Shown piece after piece: positions 16,613 to 25,148 of a stretch of 64,000 nt of DNA. Under the pieces are notes generated by a model. The model was not told where the DNA came from. It saw only the letters and a program-made list of their open reading frames with translations, and ran no database searches. A program made the translations under genes and the position numbers. Every line of letters starts with the position of its first letter. Within the stretch, counting starts at the first letter, position 1. This DNA is from DASZQL01 sp964391865 (GTDB lineage: Bacteria; Planctomycetota; Phycisphaerae; Phycisphaerales; UBA1924). The stretch covers positions 124,001 to 188,000 of the forward strand of contig CAYMNQ010000004.1 in NCBI GenBank assembly GCA_964391865.1, written 5' to 3'.

Positions 16613-17887
16613 TTACTGCGGCTTCGCGGGTGTCGGCGCCGGAGCCGGCATCGGGTTCGCCGGCTGTGCCTGCGGCTTGGGCGCGTTCGGGTCGCGCACC
16701 ATACCCGTGAACGACACGCGGAACTCCGGCTCGTCGGCGACATCGGTCTTCAGCAGCACGTTACCGCGGATGATCCCGGCCGTCGGGCCGGTGTTGCCCG
16801 AGAAGATGACCTTGTAGCCCTTCACGCCGTTTTGCTCCGCAGGCTCATACTTCACGTTCAGCCCCGGCAGGTTCGCGTTGACCGCCGTGGCGCTGGTGAT
16901 CTGGAACGGCGTGCCCGAGCGGCGGGTGATGAATGTCTCTTGCACGAATTCCTTGTTCGGCTCGGTCGCCAACACGCGGAGGTTCGCTGGGTCGGCCTTC
17001 AGGTCGCCCACGATGTTCGCGAATGCGTTGATCTTCAGTTCCCACTCCTCCTGCGGGGCGCCGGGCGTGGGCGACGCGAGCGCCTTGATCGTGATGATGC
17101 GGAGAAAGCGCCCGACCGGCAGGTTCCCGTCGAACGTGATGTCGATCGCGATCTTGCCCGGACGCGGATCAGCGTTGCCGCCGGCGCCGTCGGTAGATTC
17201 CTTCGCCGTCACCATCTCGCCGTTCACGTCAATGGACTTGACCTTCATGTCTTTGTCGTCGGAGACGAGCACCACGCGCTCGACGCGCTCCTTGCCGCGG
17301 ACCATCTCGCCGAGTTGCAGCGTCGGCGGCTGGACTTCGACCGCTTCGTACACCTCGGCCTTGATGTTGAGCATCGTCTCCGGGCCGTTCTTCCCGTTGT
17401 GGATGACTGTGATGCTCTTTGCCTGCGTGCCCTTGCCCTTCGGGTTGAAGGTGATATCGATCGTCGAACCCTGGCCCGGCTCGAATTCCTTGATGTCAAG
17501 GGCGGCGGCGGTGCAGCCGCAGCTTGTCCGAACCTGCTGGATGACCAGCCGCTCGGTGCCCGTGTTCTTGAACGCGAACTTGAACGGCTGGGGCTTGCCC
17601 GACGCGATCTTGCCGTAGTCGTGATTCAGTGTCTCGGGGGTGAACTCGGCGTTGGTGGGAGTGGGCATTTCCGCGCCCGGCATCTTCGCCGTGGGGGTCG
17701 GCGCGGGGGTCGCCGTGGGGGTCGGCGCGGGCGGCGTGTTCGTCTGGACATCGCTGGTGCTCATCGGCTTCACGCCGTCCTTCACCGGGGCGGCGTCCTT
17801 CGCCGGCGTCTGGTTCTGAGCGATCAGCGAGCCCGAAAGCATCGCCAGAAGGGCCACCGAAGCAGCGAACAGTCGTTTGTTGGACAT
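16613..17887 (-). CDS. Secreted DUF1573-domain protein
   Basis: 424 residues. A signal peptide (LFAASVALLAMLSGSLIAQ) is followed by a Thr/Pro/Ala-rich linker (PAPTPTATPAPTPTAK). The DUF1573 domain lies at residues about 75-175 with its hallmark DYGKI...FKFAFKNTGTE, QVRTSCGCTAAALDI and GQGSTIDITFNPKGK. DUF1573 is an Ig-like (HYDIN/ASH-related) fold common in exported planctomycete and Bacteroidetes proteins. Two more beta-rich repeats follow (DKDMKVKSIDVNGEMVTAK; EFVQETFITRRSGTPFQIT). It ends in a Pro/Ala tail. Role unknown. ATG 17887 is supported by the signal peptide; upstream frame extends without signal features. Confidence 0.88.
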   Translation of the reverse strand: MSNKRLFAASVALLAMLSGSLIAQNQTPAKDAAPVKDGVKPMSTSDVQTNTPPAPTPTATPAPTPTAKMPGAEMPTPTNAEFTPETLNHDYGKIASGKPQPFKFAFKNTGTERLVIQQVRTSCGCTAAALDIKEFEPGQGSTIDITFNPKGKGTQAKSITVIHNGKNGPETMLNIKAEVYEAVEVQPPTLQLGEMVRGKERVERVVLVSDDKDMKVKSIDVNGEMVTAKESTDGAGGNADPRPGKIAIDITFDGNLPVGRFLRIITIKALASPTPGAPQEEWELKINAFANIVGDLKADPANLRVLATEPNKEFVQETFITRRSGTPFQITSATAVNANLPGLNVKYEPAEQNGVKGYKVIFSGNTGPTAGIIRGNVLLKTDVADEPEFRVSFTGMVRDPNAPKPQAQPANPMPAPAPTPAKPQ

Positions 17888-17993
17888 GGGGTCTGGACCT
17901 CGTATGGAAAAGGGATCGGATACCGAATCTGCAGCAAGCGGGTTATTGTCGGCGGATCTTGCGGCGCTCGCCCAAAGCCTGCTCAGGGTGGGC

Positions 17994-18026
17994 AAAAAGA
18001 AACCGCGGCCGCCGAAGCGGCCGCGG
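17994..18026 (-). terminator. Strong Rho-independent terminator of the metallopeptidase gene
   Basis: CCGCGGCCGC (18003-18012), loop CGAA, GCGGCCGCGG (18017-18026): a perfect 10-bp stem. AAAAAGAAA at 17994-18002 gives the U-tract on the minus strand. Confidence 0.9.
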
Positions 18027-18059
18027 GTCGGGATCATTAAGGCATATTGAATCAGCCGC

Positions 18060-20945
18060 TTACGGGCAGGTATTGCCCCAATTGCTGGTGATGACCGCAA
18101 TATCCGCAAGGCCAACCGAGCCGTCGCCGTTCAGGTCGCCGGCCGGGCCGGCGGTGCCCCAGTTGCTGGTGACGACGGCGATATCGCTCAGACCGACCAT
18201 GTTGTCGCCGTTCGCGTCGCCCGGGCACACCGGGACTTCGCAGAAGACGCAGCCGGGGACCAAAGCACAGAAGCCCGCCTCGTCGGCGGCGTTGACGACC
18301 ATGTCCCCGTTGATATCGCCCGCGGCGATCTGGCACAGCGGGTATTGGGTGTTGTACGACGCCGGGTTGTTGACCGCGAGATCGAAGATCGCGCAGTCGG
18401 AATCATTCACCAGCCCGTCGCAGTTCATGTCGCCCAGCACCGGCGCCTGGCAGAAGAAGCAGCCCGGCACAAGCGCGCACATGCCGGCTCGGTCGCCCGA
18501 GTTGACGAAGCCGTCGTTGTTGATGTCGGCGTTGTTGATGTCGCAGCCGGGGAACGCGTTGGCATAGCCGATCGGGTCGGTCAGCGCCGTACCGAACGGC
18601 CCGCAGTCGTTCGCGTCGACGTTGCCGTCGCAGTTCATATCGCCGTCGAGCGGCGGCACGCCGATATCAATCGTGAAAGTGCGCGTCGGCGAGGTCGACA
18701 TGCCCAGGGCGTTGCTGGCGATCACGCGCCAGCGCCACGTGCCGTTGCCCAGCGAGCCGGTTGAAACGTTGAACTCGGTGAAGACCAGCCCGGGCACATC
18801 GACGTCGGGGCTGGAAAACGCGACGTTGTCGTCGATCTGGATCCGGTAGGAGTTGGCGGCGGTTGCGGGCTGCCAGCCGAACGCGATCGTCGTCGGCATG
18901 TCGTAGAAGTCGCCGTTGGTCGGCGCGAGAAGCACGACCGCGCCGGGCGGGCTGCCGGCGGTGGTGAACGACGCGACCGCGGGGGTCGACGCCGTCTGCC
19001 CGTTCATGTTGATCGCCTCGACCTTCCAGTAATACGTGGTCGCCGGCAGCAGCGGGTTGCCGCCGGTGGACAGGCTGGTTAAGCCGCCCGTCACCTCGTT
19101 GAACCGCGGCGAGCCGAAGGCAGGATCATCGTCCACCATGATGCGGTAATCATCCGCGGCGAACGAGACATCCCAGTCAAAGAACGGCGACTGGCTCACG
19201 CCCGTCGCGCCGTTCGCCGGCAGGGTGAGGTTGAACGGGCCCGGGACCGCAGCGGTCCCCGTGATGCTCACGTTGTCGATCAGCCACACGTCGCCCGACG
19301 TGCTGTTCGCCAGGTTGCGGAAGCGCAGGCGGAAGCCAGAGTGCGAAGCCTCGGGCGGCAGGTTCACGGTCTGCAGAGAGTAGGTCGTCTGCGCGCCGCC
19401 GGCGGTCGAGACCGTGCGGACGATCACCCAGGCTCCCGACGAGTTGAAGTACTCGCACACCAAGCTCTCGCCGGCTTCGGGCGGGTTCAGCCCGCCGCCC
19501 GCCTGCGCGTGGAAATTGACGACCATGTCGGTCGTGGTCGAAGTATTGATCGTCGCGGTGCGGATCGAGCGTGTGCCGTTGATCGCGAGCGAGTTCGGTG
19601 CGCTGGGCTCGTTCACGCCCGAGGTGCTGACCGCGACGCCCGCGTCGACGCCTGTCCACTTCATCGCGTCGATGCTGGTGCTGCCGTCGAAGTTGTCCAT
19701 GAAGGGCAGAGTGGTTGTGCCCGACTCGGAGGCCGCGAGGCACGTGCGACTGTTGCGGAAGCTGATGATGCCGTCGGCGGTACTGGGCGAGCCGCTGTTC
19801 AGGAACGTCAGCGAGCAGGTGATGCTCGGGTTCATCGTCGAGCTGCCGCAGCTGCAGTGCGGGGCGCTCCACTGGTGGCCGAGTTCGTGCGCGGTCAGGT
19901 CGGCGGCGCAGTTCAGCGAGCCGCAGCAGTCCGACTGGACCACGCTGTACCCGATGCTGTTCGAGCAGATGCCCGAGAGGAACGCGAGACCGATCGTCCC
20001 GCCGGTCGGTTCGGCGGTGAAGAGCTGCACCGCGTCGCGCACGACGCCCGTCTGCTGCGTCTGCCAGTGGTTCGAGAGCTGGTTCAGCAGGGTGTCGATG
20101 CTCGGACCCTGGTACGGATCAGGTTCCGCGGAGCGGACGATGATCGTCACGATCAGATGCACGATGTTCGTCTGCGCCTGGTACTGAACGTTTGCGAGGT
20201 TGATGACGCTCGTCACGCGGTTCTGCACGTTGACCACGCTGCTGCCGCGGAGGGTGTAGTAGGTGAAGTCGCAGTCCACGCCGAGCTGTGCCACGCAGGG
20301 GACCGCCTGCCCGCAGTTGCTCAGGCCCACGCCGCGTTCGTCGGCGGTCTGCCCGTTCTGCTGCGCCGCTTCCAGCGCCTCGGCCTCCATCGCGGGCGTC
20401 ACGCCGCAGGTGCCGGGGGCACCGAGCGCGTCCTGCCCGCGGTAGACGATGTAGTCATCCGCCTCGGCGCCCTCAATGCGCTCGCCCAGCGGCTCGATCC
20501 AGTACGACGAACCGTCGGGCAGCATGATCCGCGCCTCGACGCCCGTCTCTTGCAGCGACGCGCCGACCACCGCGCCGGGGATTTCTTCGACCGAGCCCTG
20601 ATAGGTGTTCGACGGTGGGGAAGGCACCACCTCGTAGCTGCCGTCCGCCTTCTGAACTTTCAGTTCGTAGTTCGGCGCGAGGATCGAATGCGGGTCGAGC
20701 CGCACCAGAACCACCTGGTCGCCGATCGGCGCGAGGAACTCGAACGGCTGGCCGACCTCGCCGCGCACGTCGAGCTTGGTGATGACGCTTTCTTTGACGC
20801 TGAACGCCGAGTTGACGCTGGCGCTCGCCACCTGTGGCTTCTCGGGCGAAGCCAGAATGCCGCGGCGCTCTGGGCCCGCCCCCAGCGCCGTTGCGCATAC
20901 ACCGGCGGTCAGCGCGACCGCCGACGCGAAACACCTGATCTGCAT
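18060..20945 (-). CDS. Secreted reprolysin-like zinc metallopeptidase with dockerin-like tail
   Basis: 961 residues. ATG 20945 has GGGAG 7 bases upstream and gives a signal peptide (CFASAVALTAGVCATALG). A propeptide-like region (residues about 30-200) precedes the catalytic domain, with H353ELGHQWSAPH363. This is HExxHxxxxxH of metzincin type, with Ser in place of the usual Gly at position 360. Ca/CG-rich cysteine segments follow (CSCGSSTMNPSITCS). Next come a carbohydrate-binding-like beta domain and two fibronectin III-like repeats (FDWDVSFAADDYRI; FGWQPATAANSYRI). Two EF-hand-like MNCDG blocks come next. The end is the paired tail GDANGDNMVGLSDIAVV and GDLNGDGSVGLADIAVI, finishing NWGNTCP. 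Extracellular proteolysis is inferred. Confidence 0.9.
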   Translation of the reverse strand: MQIRCFASAVALTAGVCATALGAGPERRGILASPEKPQVASASVNSAFSVKESVITKLDVRGEVGQPFEFLAPIGDQVVLVRLDPHSILAPNYELKVQKADGSYEVVPSPPSNTYQGSVEEIPGAVVGASLQETGVEARIMLPDGSSYWIEPLGERIEGAEADDYIVYRGQDALGAPGTCGVTPAMEAEALEAAQQNGQTADERGVGLSNCGQAVPCVAQLGVDCDFTYYTLRGSSVVNVQNRVTSVINLANVQYQAQTNIVHLIVTIIVRSAEPDPYQGPSIDTLLNQLSNHWQTQQTGVVRDAVQLFTAEPTGGTIGLAFLSGICSNSIGYSVVQSDCCGSLNCAADLTAHELGHQWSAPHCSCGSSTMNPSITCSLTFLNSGSPSTADGIISFRNSRTCLAASESGTTTLPFMDNFDGSTSIDAMKWTGVDAGVAVSTSGVNEPSAPNSLAINGTRSIRTATINTSTTTDMVVNFHAQAGGGLNPPEAGESLVCEYFNSSGAWVIVRTVSTAGGAQTTYSLQTVNLPPEASHSGFRLRFRNLANSTSGDVWLIDNVSITGTAAVPGPFNLTLPANGATGVSQSPFFDWDVSFAADDYRIMVDDDPAFGSPRFNEVTGGLTSLSTGGNPLLPATTYYWKVEAINMNGQTASTPAVASFTTAGSPPGAVVLLAPTNGDFYDMPTTIAFGWQPATAANSYRIQIDDNVAFSSPDVDVPGLVFTEFNVSTGSLGNGTWRWRVIASNALGMSTSPTRTFTIDIGVPPLDGDMNCDGNVDANDCGPFGTALTDPIGYANAFPGCDINNADINNDGFVNSGDRAGMCALVPGCFFCQAPVLGDMNCDGLVNDSDCAIFDLAVNNPASYNTQYPLCQIAAGDINGDMVVNAADEAGFCALVPGCVFCEVPVCPGDANGDNMVGLSDIAVVTSNWGTAGPAGDLNGDGSVGLADIAVITSNWGNTCP

Positions 20946-21254
20946 GTCAGTCTCCCTGAACGTGAGGAAGGAACTCTCTCCGGCGTACGCGCGCTCAAGC
21001 CGGGGATCACCCAAGCCCGCGCCGCCCGATGGACACAACGGACACCACGATGTCAGCCCTCACTGTCCCCATCAAGGCATCCTCGGGACAGCAAGAGCAT
21101 CGAACCCCGCACACTGAATACTAATGTCGGCTGAGCGAACAGCAAGGCAAACCTGCGGAAACAAATGCGAGTTGATAACTGGACCCAAGCCGGTTCGCAC
21201 AATTTCGACGCCGGTTCCTGATAATCGGGTTATGATCGGGTCAAATCTTCGGAG

Positions 21255-22094
21255 TCACGGGCAAACGGTGTCCCACGCCTGGATGATCTGGGCAATATCG
21301 CCCAGGGCGACTTCGCCGTCTTCATCGAGGTCGCCCGGGATGCGCGGAGCGCCGACGTTGGTCCAGTTCGCGATCACCACCGCCAGGTCCGCCAGCCCGA
21401 CCACGCCGTCGCCGTTCGCGTCGCCCAGGCAGGGCGTGGGGATCAGCGCCGACCCGCGGATCGTTCCGCGCACGCGCACCGTGCCCAGCGCCGGGTTCAG
21501 CGGGTCCAGCGGCGTGGTCTGATCGATCATCGACACGATCGTCACCACGCGCGACGCCGAGGTGATCGTCCCGTTCAGCATGTCGAACGTCCGCGGATTG
21601 TCCGCCGACAGGTCCTGAGTGTCCACGCACGGCAGCATCGAACTCTGCAGCGCCGTGCAGACCAAGCCTGTCGCGGTGTAGTTCAGGCCTCCGAAGAAAT
21701 TCGTCGGCACGCCGTTGAACGTGAACGCGTCCGAGACGATCTGAACCGGCCCGATGTCCGTGCCCGGCTGCGCGGCGGTCATCTGGAACCCCGTCACCGT
21801 GCTGTTGAACGCGCCGAGGAACCCGAAGCTGATGTTCAGGGTCAGCGTCTCCGTGAGCTGCACGTTGAAGTCCGAGATGAACATCTCCGTCGGCGAGTTC
21901 ACCGAGCGCAGCTCGCCCGTGAAGCTGCCCACCACCGGCGAACTGTCCGTCGCCGACTGCCCCTGCAGCGTGAGCGTGATCATGATGCTCGACTGCGACT
22001 GGTCGATCGGGATCACAAAGTCCTCCGCCAGCACAGGGGAGACGGCGGACACGCTCAACGCCGCACCCGCGGCGATCATCGTCAGCTTCTTCAT
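21255..22094 (-). CDS. Secreted protein with dockerin-like tail, function unknown
   Basis: 279 residues. The signal peptide (MIAAGAALSVSAVSPVLA) ends before EDFVIPIDQSQS. The body is beta-rich (SSIMITLTLQGQSATDSSP, TLTLNISFGFLGAF) and recalls exported choice-of-anchor/PEP-type surface proteins without a firm match. The tail GDANGDGVVGLADLAVV, GDLDEDGEVALGDIAQI, ending AWDTVCP, is a variant of the tails at 3.7, 18.1 and 58.6 kb, with Trp-Asp replacing Trp-Gly. GTG 22106 is an alternative start 4 codons earlier. Same strand as, and 300 bases downstream of, dut, but probably separately transcribed. Confidence 0.8.
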   Translation of the reverse strand: MKKLTMIAAGAALSVSAVSPVLAEDFVIPIDQSQSSIMITLTLQGQSATDSSPVVGSFTGELRSVNSPTEMFISDFNVQLTETLTLNISFGFLGAFNSTVTGFQMTAAQPGTDIGPVQIVSDAFTFNGVPTNFFGGLNYTATGLVCTALQSSMLPCVDTQDLSADNPRTFDMLNGTITSASRVVTIVSMIDQTTPLDPLNPALGTVRVRGTIRGSALIPTPCLGDANGDGVVGLADLAVVIANWTNVGAPRIPGDLDEDGEVALGDIAQIIQAWDTVCP

Positions 22095-22225
22095 GGCTCG
22101 GCTCACTCTCTCTCAAGGTTCACGCGGCAACCAGTTTCACGTTGCATCAAAGATACACACGCCTCGCCGAAAACCAACCGGAATCACCGAGAAATCCGCC
22201 GAATAACCTGCGAGACACTGATCGG

Positions 22226-22257
22226 GTGCCGGGGCACGGTGCTCTGGCCGTGCCCCG
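22226..22257. repeat. REP-like single hairpin
   Basis: Head GTGC (22226-22229) is followed by CGGGGCACGG (22230-22239), loop TGCTCTGG, CCGTGCCCCG (22248-22257): a perfect 10-bp stem. The GTGCC head is shared with the elements at 6.2 and 56.0 kb. No U-tract on either side argues against a simple terminator. Confidence 0.6.
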
Positions 22258-22308
22258 CGTTCGCGCGAACAGCGTCCCGGCACACTGAAACCCAAAACCC
22301 GTTCGACC

Positions 22309-22773
22309 TCACGCCTTACCCGCCGTGTGCAGCCCCGTTGAGCCAAACCCGCCCCCGCCGCGCGCCGTTTCGTCGAGATCATCGACCACTTCAACCGTCA
22401 CTCGCGCCACCGGCGCGATCACGAGCTGCGCGATCCGCATCCCCTGCTCGACCGTGAAATCCGCCGGCCCCAGATTGATCAGCGGCACGAGCACCTCGCC
22501 CCGATAGTCCGCGTCGATCGTCCCCGGCGCGTTGGGCAACGTCACGCCGTGTTTCGCGCCGAGCCCGGAGCGCGGCCGCACCTGCCCCTCGAACCCAGCA
22601 GGGATCGCGATCGAAATCCCCGTTGGGATCACGCGGATCCCGCCGCGCGGGATCAACACCGGCGCGCCGCCCTCCAAGCACGCGGCGAGGTCCATCCCCG
22701 CCGCCAGTTCGGTTTGATAGCGAGGGATCGAAGCGCCGGGGCGCAGCACACGCACACACAGTCGTTGGGTCAT
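22309..22773 (-). CDS. dut: dUTP diphosphatase
   Basis: 154 residues. It converts dUTP to dUMP and pyrophosphate, keeping uracil out of DNA. All five trimeric-dUTPase motifs are present in order: AGMDLAA, RPRSGLG, GTIDADYRGEV, RIAQLVIAP and RGGGGFGSTG. The Tyr in motif 3 and the Gly-rich C-terminal arm are intact. ATG 22773 (MTQRLCVRVL) is chosen over GTG 22782. It functions with the uracil-DNA glycosylase at 7.7 kb in uracil avoidance, though they are not linked. Confidence 0.96.
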   Translation of the reverse strand: MTQRLCVRVLRPGASIPRYQTELAAGMDLAACLEGGAPVLIPRGGIRVIPTGISIAIPAGFEGQVRPRSGLGAKHGVTLPNAPGTIDADYRGEVLVPLINLGPADFTVEQGMRIAQLVIAPVARVTVEVVDDLDETARGGGGFGSTGLHTAGKA

Positions 22774-22815
22774 GGGTGGCACGATACATCGAGGGATCGA
22801 CGAATGCCGGGTTTG

Positions 22816-23640
22816 CTAGACAGCCCGTTTCGCCATCCCGCTCATGATCGTGCCCAGCATGCGCACGCGCCCCCAGCGCGGGAGCGGCTTCAGAGACAGT
22901 TCGAGCGCCTTCGACAGCCAGCCCGGCCGGATGGTCGATCGGCGTCCGAGGGCGTCGAGCGTCGCTTGCGCCACGTCGACCGGGCGCTGCGCGAACCCCA
23001 TGGTCATCCGAGCGCGGGCCGCGAAGCCGGTATGAACCGGCCCCGGCGCCGACGCGAGCACGCTCACGCCGAGCGGGCGCAACTCGTGGTGCAGACCCTC
23101 GGCGAGCGACTGCACATACGCCTTGGTCGCCGCGTAATTCGCGGCGCGCGGGACACCCTGAAACGCGAGGAGCGAACTCAGCAGGATGATGCCGCCGCGC
23201 CCCCGATCCTTGAATCGCCGGGCGAAGTGCCAGGAGAGCGCCGCCAGCGATCGGCAGTTCACGTCGATCATCGCCAGTTCGTCATCAATCGCTGAGTTGA
23301 TGAACGGGCCGGAAGACCCGAACCCGGCGGCGCACACCAGCAAACCGACATCGAGACCCGATGTCGCGCGTTCGATGGTCTCGATCGCGTCCGCGAGCGA
23401 CAGGTCGGCGGCCACCGCCAAATTTGCAGTCCCGTGCTGATCGCTCAATTCTCGGCAGAGCAACTCAAGACCCGCCGTCTTCCGCGCGATCAGCACCACA
23501 CCAATCCCCGATTCACCCAAGCGCAGCGCGATCTCACGCCCGATCCCCGACGAGGCGCCGGTGACCACCGCCCACGGGCCGTAGCGGTCACGGAAGCGAG
23601 TGGGTTTGGCGGAGCCGGTTCGATGAATCTGCGGGGTCAT
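22816..23640 (-). CDS. Short-chain dehydrogenase/reductase
   Basis: 274 residues. Classical SDR: the Rossmann motif VVTGASSGIGREIALRLG, the NAG-equivalent CAAGFGSSG, active-site Ser in ILLSSLLAFQG and Tyr/Lys in NYAATKAYVQSL. After the catalytic core come PGPVHTGF and a basic C-terminal helix (LELSLKPLPRWGRVRML). NAD(P)H-dependent oxidoreduction of a hydroxy/keto substrate is expected. ATG 23640 has GGAG 6 bases upstream. The gene is divergent from the membrane-anchored ABM-like protein; the shared promoter region contains a perfect palindrome next to an HxlR-type regulator, suggesting joint control. Confidence 0.92.
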   Translation of the reverse strand: MTPQIHRTGSAKPTRFRDRYGPWAVVTGASSGIGREIALRLGESGIGVVLIARKTAGLELLCRELSDQHGTANLAVAADLSLADAIETIERATSGLDVGLLVCAAGFGSSGPFINSAIDDELAMIDVNCRSLAALSWHFARRFKDRGRGGIILLSSLLAFQGVPRAANYAATKAYVQSLAEGLHHELRPLGVSVLASAPGPVHTGFAARARMTMGFAQRPVDVAQATLDALGRRSTIRPGWLSKALELSLKPLPRWGRVRMLGTIMSGMAKRAV

Positions 23641-23710
23641 TGTTGCTCCAGCGGGCTTGGTCGACCGCGCGGACTCTGCCCGACCGCGGCGACAGGATCG
23701 TAGGCGTATT

Positions 23711-23727
23711 ACTTGCTTTTTGCAAGT
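23711..23727. promoter_or_regulatory. Operator-like palindrome in the divergent promoter
   Basis: ACTTGC (23711-23716), TTTTT, GCAAGT (23722-23727): a perfect inverted repeat with 5-base spacer between the divergent SDR and ABM-like genes. It is the likely binding site of the HxlR-type regulator encoded at 24317. ACTT-N-AAGT ends are compatible with HxlR-family operators. Confidence 0.6.
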
Positions 23728-23748
23728 GAACAGCGCTACCATGCCGGC

Positions 23749-24291
23749 ATGTCGCACACTCGGAAGAAGAAGTCGTCCCGATCGCCCCGCTCGGCCGCGG
23801 TTCTTGCGGCGGGTGTGCTGCTCCTGGTTGTCACGGTGATCTGGCTGCCCGCGTGCGAGATGCGGACCTCGTTCCGCGGCCCCGGGTACGACCGCGCCAA
23901 GGGCGTCACGCTCCCGGACGCGCCCCAGCGCGTCGTCGTCGCGCTGACCTACGCGACACTCGACCGCGCGACGCGCGGCCCGTTCGATTCGCACTCGGTC
24001 GGCATCGTCAAACGCATGGACGAGCATCCGGGACTCATCGGGTACTCGGTCAGAGTGCAGTTCTTCGGCGACGAGATCTGGACCATGAGCGTGTGGCGCG
24101 ACCATGAGAGTGTGGATGCCTTTGTCGCATCACGAATCCATCAGGACGCGATCGACAACGGCATGCCCGCGGTGCGGGTCGCCAAGTTTCACCGGTTCGA
24201 AGTGCCCGCCGAATCGATCCCGCCCTCGTGGGCCGAGATCGAGCGTATTCTCGCCGAGTTGCCCGCGAAGGACTACGAAGTGCGCGAGTAG
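23749..24291 (+). CDS. Membrane-anchored ABM/DUF3291-like protein
   Basis: 180 residues. A basic N-terminus (SHTRKKKSSRSPRS) and one hydrophobic segment (AAVLAAGVLLLVVTVIWLPAC) place the rest outside the membrane; the segment ends in a Cys but lacks a clean lipobox. The soluble part (VVVALTYATLDRATRG, GLIGYSVRVQFFGDEIWTMS, WRDHESVDAFVASRIHQDA) has the dimeric alpha/beta-barrel look of antibiotic-biosynthesis monooxygenase or DUF3291 proteins. Start ATG 23749 avoids reading through the palindrome. It precedes the HxlR gene by 25 bases and is probably co-transcribed with it. Confidence 0.65.
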   Translation: MSHTRKKKSSRSPRSAAVLAAGVLLLVVTVIWLPACEMRTSFRGPGYDRAKGVTLPDAPQRVVVALTYATLDRATRGPFDSHSVGIVKRMDEHPGLIGYSVRVQFFGDEIWTMSVWRDHESVDAFVASRIHQDAIDNGMPAVRVAKFHRFEVPAESIPPSWAEIERILAELPAKDYEVRE

Positions 24292-24316
24292 CCGCGGGAT
24301 GATTGGAGGAACGAGC

Positions 24317-24661
24317 ATGAAGCGCGCCCGCAAGCGATCGGTCTGCCCCGTGGCCTGCACGCTCGATCTTCTGGGCGACAAGTGGACGCTGCTCGTCGTG
24401 CGCGACTTGCTCTGCGGCAAGACGCGCTTCAAGGAGTTCCTCGGATCTCCGGAGGGGATCGCGACAAACATCCTGACCGATCGGCTGAAGCGGCTGGTGG
24501 GCGCGAACCTCGTTCACACGCGGCCATCGGCCGAGCGCGAAGGCGCGGACGAGTACGAACTCACAGAGCGCGGGCTGGCGCTTATGCCCGTCCTGAGCGC
24601 GATCCGAGATTGGGGGCTTGCGAACGTGAAAGGCACGTCCGCCCGGTTGCAACTCGCTTGA
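24317..24661 (+). CDS. HxlR-family transcriptional regulator
   Basis: 114 residues. The family signature is complete: CPVACTLDLLGDKWTLLVVR, RFKEFLGSPEGIATNILTDR, LKRLVGANLVHT and YELTERGLALMPVL. HxlR proteins are small winged-helix dimers, often sensing aldehydes, quinones or thiol stress through the N-terminal Cys, here Cys in SVCPVACT. GGAGGA lies 6 bases before ATG 24317. Downstream of the ABM-like gene and near the divergent SDR; the three form a plausible detoxification module with the 23711 palindrome as operator. Confidence 0.92.
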   Translation: MKRARKRSVCPVACTLDLLGDKWTLLVVRDLLCGKTRFKEFLGSPEGIATNILTDRLKRLVGANLVHTRPSAEREGADEYELTERGLALMPVLSAIRDWGLANVKGTSARLQLA

Positions 24662-24728
24662 TTAATGATGGCTCGGATTCGTGCAAGTCAAGCCGGACCG
24701 AAGCCGATGCCGGCCGGCGGCCGAGTCT

Positions 24729-25022
24729 TCACCGTCCGATCGTCACCACCACCTCAACACCCGCCCGCTCGATCGTCCGGTCCAGCGATTCGATCATCTT
24801 GCGGGTCGACGCGATCGCCCGCTCGAGCGACGACTTGCCGGTGACGGCTTTGAACGGGTCCGAACGGCGCGACTTCACCAGTTCCCGCTCGCACTCGGCT
24901 TTGGCGGCGAGCAATCCCTCAAGCACCGCCGCCGCGTGGGCCCGGCTGGCGTGAGCCTCGTCCAGCAGACGTTGACGGTCGGTATCCGCAGCAAGCGGCG
25001 CGTCCGCGAGAGTTGGGACCAT
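24729..25022 (-). CDS. Small coiled-coil protein, function unknown
   Basis: 97 residues from ATG 25022. Almost entirely helical and charged (ADTDRQRLLDEAHASRAHAA, LLAAKAECERELVKSRRSDP, LERAIASTRKMIESLDRTIE), ending VEVVVTIGR. No signal peptide or membrane segment. No strong ribosome-binding site is visible. It follows the CapD-like gene by about 125 bases on the same strand and might be co-transcribed with it. Not recognised. Confidence 0.55.
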   Translation of the reverse strand: MVPTLADAPLAADTDRQRLLDEAHASRAHAAAVLEGLLAAKAECERELVKSRRSDPFKAVTGKSSLERAIASTRKMIESLDRTIERAGVEVVVTIGR

Positions 25023-25148
25023 GCTCTGTCGCGCTCCGTGGGAGGCTCGCTTCACGGCAAACCTCCGGTGAGGGGGACGGATTCCGGCCGAGCGCTCGGC
25101 CGGTCCTCTCCACGATGGGTCGGTATTGTCCCGACCCCGGCTCCACAA

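Noticed and set aside
15994..16710. 238-codon plus-strand frame across 16 kb
   Set aside because: Runs through the DUF1573 terminator hairpin and opposite a more plausible lipoprotein frame.
19341..21134. 597-codon plus-strand frame opposite the metallopeptidase
   Set aside because: Arg/Val/Ala-biased shadow; the minus strand has the HExxH motif, signal peptide and dockerin tail.
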